From Sinonovacula constricta (lineage: Eukaryota > Mollusca > Bivalvia > Cardiida > Solecurtidae), in assembly GCA_007844125.1 (NCBI GenBank), contig CM017558.1, positions 22,893,915 through 22,957,914 of the forward strand: 64,000 bases of DNA. The letters run 5' to 3'. Of this stretch, positions 42,501-51,500 are shown one piece after another. The notes beneath the pieces are model-generated. The model ran no database searches. It was not told the DNA's origin and saw only the letters and a list, made by a program, of their open reading frames with translations. Made by a program: the position numbers and the translations under genes. Numbering within the stretch: the first letter of the stretch is position 1; every line of letters begins with the position of its first letter.

Positions 42501-45500
42501 AGCAATTAGTTTATATTATACTATACAAGTAATAAGCTTACATTATACTATACAAGCAATAAACTTACATTATTCTATACAAGTAAGTAATAAGTTTATA
42601 TTATACTATACAAGCAATAAACTTATATTATACTATACAAGCAATAAGCTTATATTATACTATTCAAGTAATAAGCTTATATTATACTATACAAGCAATT
42701 AGTTTATATTATACTATACAAGTAATAAGCTTACATTATACTATACAAGCAATAAGCTTATATTATTCTATACAAGTAAGTAATAAGTTTATATTATACT
42801 ATACAAGTAATAAGCTTATATTATACTATACAAGTAAAAATGCTTATATTACACTATACAAATTATAAGTTTATATTATACAATACAAGCAATAAGCTTA
42901 TATTACACTATACATGTAATAAGCTTATATTACACTATTCAAGCAATAAGCTTAGATTACACTATACAAGTAGTAAGCTTATATTATACTATACAAGCAA
43001 TAAGCTTATATTACACTATACATGTAATAAGCTTATATTACACTATACAAGCAATAAGTTTATATTACACTATACAAGCAATAAGCTTATATTATACTAT
43101 ACAAGTAGTTAGCTTATATTATACTATACAAGCAATTAGCTTATATTATACTATTCAAGTACATAAGCTTAAGTTGAATTTCCTCAATCAAGTTAAGGAC
43201 CTTCAGTGAGTGCCAACCTACTATCAGTGAAAGTGAAGTATTGAATAACCAGCAGGTTGTAAAAGAAGCCTGTTCCATACTCTGAGATACCCTTCAATGG
43301 ACTGCTGTGTTCATATCATTACAAATTGAAGTTCAATAACTCCACACTTATGTGTACAAACAGACTGGTCCACCTTATCACCACTATCAGAATGCTGTTA
43401 GCTAGATCTGGATCGGTTGACATACATATCTCAGGAATGTATACATCCATTGTGGATACCCACTACATATAGATCAACTTTCACTTACAGATACAAAATA
43501 TTATAAAGCTAAAGACAGAAAAGCAAATAACATTTACATACAATGACATTATAAAGCTTTACTGAATAAGGACATCAATGTAAGTCTTGTCCGTTTATGT
43601 AGAATGTTTTGTTAAGAGTTCTTGTTCTTAATACAAATACAATTCTAAAATATATATAAAACAAAACTCATCTGCATTCAAATTGTTAATTTTCAAGGAT
43701 CTCTAAAAAACAACCAGTGATTAAGGTGCTTTGATAGAAGATTATTTTAGCAATGTTGTACGTCTGCAATGAAATACATTTCAAAGAGTAACATAAAATT
43801 GATCTCTAAATCATAATAAATGTATTCCATTCCAACACTCAAAGCAAATAATTCATTTTTTATACAACAGTTTTTGTCGTAACTGGCTTGCCCAAAGCCC
43901 GGGACAAGTACTTTTTGATTTCGGGCAAGTTAAAATTCCTGAATGCTTGTCCGATCGGGCAAGTGATTTATCCATAAACAAAAGCCTGATTTATTGTTAA
44001 CATTCTTGAACAATGAGGAATATTTCCCCAAATCGGCAATAAAAGCTGATTGGTTAAGCCATCCTTAAAAGTGTTCTGTACCACTGAAATGCTTTTTGCA
44101 CAATGGTGATTTACTATAACAACACTGGATTTTCATCTTGGAATTACTGTTTATATATATTCATATAGTAATTAATGCTCAGATATTACATACAAAAATA
44201 TCATCAAAAAGATGTAAATCGATTTCCATTTTGCACATTTCACTAATGAAATTCCATTGCGTACTTATGTCATACTGGAAGTTGAAAACTTAACTGTGAT
44301 AGGATTCATCTGTGAAACATCGTAAATGTTGAATTTGAAGTATTTCGATGGAGCTCAGCCGAAAAAAAGAAAACCTGAGCCAGACAAACAAAAAAATCAA
44401 TCAGAAAATAAAAAAGTGTATGAAGGCAAATGCCAGCGATTGTTAAAAACCCAATGGCAGAAAGACCTGCCTTGGTTGTGATACGATGAAGGCCCTAGCT
44501 TGATGTTTTGCAATGATTGCAGAGACTTCTGTGTATCAGAGAGAGAATCAGTCTTTGTAAAAGGAACATCATGCATTACAGTTGATGGAGAATGAATTCA
44601 GTTGAAATGAGAAACATGACATGGAAAAGATATATAAAAACTTAAATTGATTACCTTTGTATTTACAATTTTAACAGCTAAAATTTCGGGCTAGTGAAAT
44701 CAATTTCGGTCAAGTGATTTTTTCCAGTGGCTTGCCCAAAGGGGCATGTGGTTTGAAAAAATTAAGGCAAAGACTGGTACAATGTTTACCCTTTTTGATG
44801 TTATATAAGTACTACATATCTGTTTTAATAATATTTACATATCTGTATTAATATTTTTCATTATCTCAAAGATTTGAAAGGTATATTGTCAAATTACTTT
44901 GTACAATCTTATCTTAAATCTATAATTATAATGTTCATCAAGAGCCATAAATTGAATGGGAGATAACTACAAAAAAAAATTCATAAACCAAATCATAGTA
45001 AGCTCCCTTGATCTAGCTGAAATGATCCTTAATTAACATTACGCCGAAATTTGATTGACAGGACAAGACGCCTAGCGTTAGCTAATCAGTGCGCTCCATT
45101 TGGTCACGTGATTCTTTTGTTTTCGGTCGCCATTTTCCTTGGACAAGCTGAGTGCATTTCGTTGACCAAGAAACGGAGGAATAATTCTGATTTTAGTAAC
45201 AAAAAAGCGAGAAGAAAATGGTTAAAAGATTGTCAGTGGGGTCTCTGTGATTCAGATAGTCGATATCCGGAACGTTTGACAGGTGGCATCGTTTTTATTT
45301 CATTTCCAAAGCCGAAAGGTAACTTGGACAAATGTAAAAGATGGATAAAATCGTGAACACCACCAGTTGAATGTTGAAAAATCGACGGAAATTACAACTT
45401 GTATTGTATGGTAACAAAAATAATAAACACATTATCAAAGGTTAACTGCATTTATGAATGGTGGATTTAATGTAATAATGAAAATTACCCGGATTTACAC

Positions 45501-48500
45501 GAACAGTATGCGTCTGTAAAGGAATCTAGGCCGATCGTCATGTGCACACTGTGTGGCTTCTCACTCTTTCGTTTTGATCGGAAAACACTAGAATTAACGT
45601 TTATTTCTTCCTTCGATCTAAAAGTCAACCTGACTGAATGAATTTAAGATTCATTTGCGTATCGTCTGGCTTGAATTCTTTGCCATAGTGACGATTTTCT
45701 TAGCAAAAAATGCTCACCAAAGTTCGCTGGTAGATCGCTTAAACAGGCAGCCATGTTTGTTTACAATGGGTCCTACTAGGATTAAAATCCGATTAAAATA
45801 TGGTGCAGAGTATACTTTAACATTACATTTTATAGCATTCCAAATCTGGTGTTAATTGCAATAATTATTGAAGTTTGCTCCACTTACCTTTCAACAAGGA
45901 AGATGCCGCATAGGTGCGAAATGTATTGCTTTAATTTTTAAACCTCCCGCTTTTGTTATTATGGACATTCCACATTAGGTGTTAATTATATGTTTTGATC
46001 AAGACAAATAATAACCACTTCAATTTTCAACACATTCTTTTCAACTGCACCTGTGTTATTCAATTTTCTTACCGACAAAACATAGAAAACATTTATCGCT
46101 TTAATTGTGTTTATTTTCAAAGCAGTCATAATTATTTGACATATCTCGCTCACAAACGATAATACATTGGTCATGCTTTGTAATTTATGTTTTAATGTTC
46201 ATATCTTACATTTAATATTTCATACAAGTATCGCACACAATATTTAGTACATACAATAATATTTTCATTGGAGATGATTGTATTGACACATGTTTATTGT
46301 TATTTATGCCCCTATCAACGAATTGTTGATATATATTATGTAATATATGAATACATATATACATTAAAATCGTTTTTTATGTCTTTGTGGTGTCTTTGTA
46401 TGTCTTTGTGGTGTCTTTGTTGTGTCTTTGCATGTCTCTGTGTGTATTTGCATGTCTTTTGCAGTGTTTCGTAGGACCGTTGACAATATAGTATTGACCC
46501 GATCGACGATAAGATGTCCAAGGTTATCAGATAGTGGGTCACGTGACTTGGTGGGCGGAGCAATCTACCCGCGAGCGTAATGTTAATTTACTGACAAGAT
46601 AAATTAAGACTAATATGATGTAATTAAGATACCTTCATTAGTTTAAAGATCTATATATTAGCAGAATAATCTTTTTACAGTTAAGTCTTCTAAATCTATT
46701 ACAATAAACAAAACATTATACACAATATTTTTTGGCATTTTTTAATGATAGTTGTGCGTCCTGAGCTTGCTGCTTTGCAATTTTCTGTGTATTCAATGCA
46801 TCCAATCTGGAAAGGTCTAGTGTTTTCCATCAAACAACCATAACATCATTCACAAATTTCCAATTCAATTCAATTATACTAAAAATTGATGAAATTTACA
46901 TCAAAATCTTGTTTATAGCCTTTTTTGGCCATAGTTGGGTCTCTTAATAACGTCAAATATACTGGCATGTCAAAATATCAGGGGTGGGGAAGAGTTCAAC
47001 AGTGACATCTGCAATTTCCATAGATATTTCTGGTAATTTCTGGTTATTTCCATACAGGTATGACTTCAACAACTTAAGTGCACTTTCAGCTGAAAGGGAT
47101 GGGATTTGCCGGCATTTTTGCAGATACTGTGCAGCGACACTGCTATCATTATAGCACAGGGGCACTTATGAGGTGCCCAGGGACTGAGCTGACGAGTCAG
47201 GTGTGATGCTGTCCCCTTAGCACCGAGCGTTAGGAGGGAAGCCACTACTACCAACTTTAATGTCTTTGGTTTGACCCGGCCGGAGTTTGAACCCGCGACC
47301 TCCCGATCCGCAAGCAGACGCTCTACTTATTTAGCTATTGTGGCCAGTCTGTTTCAACTGAATTTAACCACATTGTCAACAAAGCCACAATAACCAATTG
47401 GAGAACACAATAATTTGTACAATGTCAATTGTAAACATCTGTAAACTCTAGCAAAAAACAACTACAAAAGAATATAGTGTGTCTTCCTCAAATTTTTTAC
47501 TCTTTCCCTTTTATCAAGAGAAATTCACATGACTTCCCTTTCTTTTTATGTTTCTGTTCTCTTAGATAAAATAATAATGCCTTTGTATGCTTCACAAAAC
47601 ATAAACATAAACAACATGGGAAGCCTGTGTGATTTTCTCTTCATAAAGGCTGAAGGCCCGCAAAAATTTGCAAATGTGGCATTTAGTTTAAATGTATAAT
47701 GTTCCCTTTGGGAATATCTGATTGTATTCTGTATACAGAGTTATAAGTTACCTGTTGTCTGAAGTTGGCCAGTTTGCGGTCCGCTATCTCATTGCGGTCC
47801 TTAAACTCCTCTACCAGTTTCTCCAGCTCAGCAATCCTGCTGTCAGCCACCTGTAGCAAGTCAGCTACATATGGATCATCAGCAAGGTTGGGCTTGGCTC
47901 GACTGTACTGGTCGGGTGGGGGCACCGTGCAGTCTATTTCCATACGCTGCCGTCGGAATGGAATAGTTTTCTTTTTGCCACCTAAGCATTAGAAAAACAA
48001 TGTTGTAGCACACATACAAACTGACATCAATTTGTAACTCCAGATGCAAGAGCTTACTATGAGATGTCTCTCTATGATATTTTTTGTATATTTCAATATT
48101 TTTGTTTACACTGTTTGTCTTTGAGAATAACATTCAGAAAGTGCAAGGTTGAAGCACTCCACAAAGAAGATTTAAGCACCCTAGTCAGTCTTTTAGCAGA
48201 CTGACCATTCCAAGATGGTAACTATCAGTTATTCTCTATGTGTGTTATGCCTCTTGACAGCGTTTTTTGTCACTTTTGCATAGCGGTGTAACGATACGCT
48301 TGCCTCACGGTTTGATATGTATGATGATATAAACCACATGCTATGATGTATATCACAGTACATAATATTTTGGTATTGAGGATACTTTTTTGTTGATCAC
48401 ATAGGTACAGTATTACACAATGACATATGTTAAACAATTATGTGAGCAGAGCTATTTAATGAATCTAAGAACTAAGAATAAGTCAATAAGTCTTTAATCA

Positions 48501-51500
48501 GAATGTATGACATAAAAGGTTATCCACATATTAAATGATTGAACAAGTAGATTAACCTAAAACTTAAACACGTTTAAAAGTCTTAAAGTCTTAAAAAGAA
48601 AATGTAATATAATATTTCTTCAAATAATTTTCTTATCCTTATTTTAAATTCTGAATGTCTATCACAAATAAAAATCTAACAGTTTGGTACATTATCAAAG
48701 AAAACAAGATAATGTTTAATAACAATATGAGGTGTCAACAGTCAGCTATAACCCAATATGTGGTCAAATCTTCGGCGTAAGATTCGGCTGAGATTAACTT
48801 AATTTTATATTGGATGCCACATCATGTGTGGTGGTGCAGCAGTGGATAATTATATGCGCATACAGGTGATCAGAATTATACACAGCTAAGAAGCTACAGA
48901 TAACGTAAGGAGGCAACCAGAGAAAATACATATGGAAGATGTGCAATGGCCAATTGTAAATTGTGAGCAAGCATCACATTCAAGTGTCGCAAACATTGTC
49001 GTAAAAGTGCTAAATTTTTATCCACTAACAGTATCGCATGGTTCATATCGTAATTATTGACAAGTGAACCAAGAAATGAATAGAGAATCACAGTATACCA
49101 TACTTTACATTATCTGTAGCTTTATGGTTGTGTTTAATTGTGATCCACTCGGAGCGATTAATTATCCACTACTGCACCGCCATACATATGCATGATATGG
49201 CATCCAATATCAATTTAAGATCACCTCCACAGAATCTTATGTCGAAGATTTATGCACATTATAGATTCCAAACAAAAGAAAAGGTTGGGATTATATCTTA
49301 CATTCCAGACATAACAACCTGCTGCCATTGTTTCTTTGATGTTTCATTCAAAGCACTTACTACTAACTAGCTGACTTTGTCAACACTTCATATTGTTATT
49401 AAACTTTAACTTGATTTCTTTGATAATGTAACAAACTGTTTTTGTTATAAAAAAAAATACTAGTGATAGACATTCAAAATTTACAATAAGATAAGAAAAA
49501 TATTTGAAAAAATATTACATAGCATTTCATTTTTAAGACTATGTTCATGACCAACTTTTTGAGAGCTGGACCAGTGGTCCAGTAACTTAGAAAACTTATT
49601 AGACCTGATCTTTACTGGACTAGACCAAAATGTAAAATGCAAAATACACATACAAATCATACTTAAATTAAATTGTTATATGAGTTCAAGCAATGTGCAA
49701 TAACATACCAATATAACTTAGTATGAGGCATTTATGACTAGAAACTTAATATTCTATTGATGTAACTTAGGTATGATTATACTTTATTATCTAGAATAAT
49801 ATAGGTATCATACATTGGTAATTATATTACTAGAAAGTTAAGTGTGACCACACCTACATGCCTAGAATATTGAATATCATACCTATAGATGACTGAACAT
49901 TTCTTATGATTATTGTTTGATTAATTACTGAAGTACAGTCAACAATAAGTAGTATCAAACAAATATTTTGAAGAAAAAAAAAGAAAATCAGCACAATCAG
50001 CATGAATTACCATATGTTAACTTGTAGCAATAAAAGTGGAATCTTTATTTGTATTGTCTTAGGTTGTTTGTCTTGTATGCACCTCCACAAATAAAGTTTT
50101 CACATAACTGAACAGGCTAGAATCACATGACTGATTGTCAACTCGCTTTATTTCCTCAGTATGGGATGCAGCAATAGTAGTGAGCGGTGAGCTGTACTTA
50201 AGATCATATTTTCGTTGGTGAGATTTATGGGATTCATATTCAGAAAGCCCATTTATATTATCGATTCTGAAATTGTTCGTACAGACAACAAATCGCCCAC
50301 ACGCTTCATACTCTCAGCGTGTCTTACAAAACATAACATTGATCTTTTCTTCAAGACCTAGTCATCTAAACTAATCCGTTCATTTTGAACAAAACGATCT
50401 TATCCGCTTTTTTTTCTCATACACTTCATTAAAACATCCTTCATCATTCGTTTTATATAGTCCTCGTCTTGTTTTTGTGTCGGACAAAAAACAAACTTAA
50501 ATTGCTTAACATTTTCGTGTCATCCAAAATAAGAAAAAAGATGAAGAAATAAGCATTCTTATCCTGCTTAATAATAAGTATTTTGACATTGGATATTTGA
50601 TAAGTGCGTGGGGAAAAAGCCTCGCTCTGAAAACACTAGCGAATGAGTGAACAAGTCTGTTATTAAATATACCTCTAAATATAGCACATGCCGGTTTCCC
50701 AGAAACTCTATCGACAAGCGTCAACAGTTTGACCGAGTTTAACCATTATAAATATTTTTGGGACTTTTGATTCGCTTATAGGTGGATTTTCAGCGAACTT
50801 TGTCTGATTTAGAACATGACCGGTCGGTCCAGCTGGCATAGGACTTAGCTAGACCGGACCACTGATCTACTAGTGAATGTAGTCGGTCGGGCCTTAATGT
50901 CGAACCCTGAACCATAAGAACACGTTTAAGTTTATTCTAATGGTTGAATCATTTAATATGTGGATTACCTTTTATGTCATACATTCTGATTAATGACTTA
51001 AAGACTTATAATTTCTTCAGTGAATAGCTATGCTAACACATTGTTTAATATAAGTCATTGTGCAATAGTGTACCTATGTGATAAGCAAAAAAGTATTATC
51101 TGTACCAAAATATGATGTACCCCGATATGTATTGCATCATGTGGTGTATATCTCCATACATATCATATTGTGAGGGTAGCGTCTTGTAACACCCCTAGTG
51201 GAATAGCACTCGGGTCATAGAACTAAAAACTACCAACATTCAGTACCTGGGGTAGAGACTACAGCGTGAAAGTTCTTCTCCTGAAGGTTAAGGATCCTGT
51301 CCGACTTCTCCTTTGATTCCTTCTCAAGACCACGCACCTTGTGCACATACTGGTTGTTAAGGAACTTCAGGTCAGCATTCTCATGTTCCAACTTCCTCAG
51401 AGAGGCCTTCAGCTCTGAAACAAATATAATCAAATAAGGCCAATACATAAATAAAATTAGACTTTCACCTTATTGATGGTTTAGCTTAAAGGTGGTATCT

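Larger units (their letters stand above)
26667..47751 (-). other. Giant 21-kb CEP135 intron 3
   Basis: No missing CEP135 coding exon: spacing across the junction equals human. Repeats and remnants inside are listed separately. I see nothing recognisable in 26667-28290, 28400-30010, 30680-32550, 36390-39720, 39850-40475 and 43170-43870, nor any supported gene in these parts. Confidence 0.7.

Noticed and set aside
41886..42509. 207-codon ORF as a repetitive protein
   Set aside because: It is produced by a 27-bp tandem repeat with no stop in one frame; other blocks of the same array shift frame, and there is no start context or homology.
47255..47350. Functional tRNA gene on the minus strand
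   Set aside because: It is the head of a SINE with a degraded A box (TAAATAAG in place of the usual D-arm) and the same body as the copy at 1-165.
49557..50905. A third nested inverted repeat (GGACCAGTGGTCCAG near 49561 versus GACCGGACCACTGATC near 50850)
   Set aside because: The match is short and partly self-palindromic; I could not extend it into convincing arms by eye.
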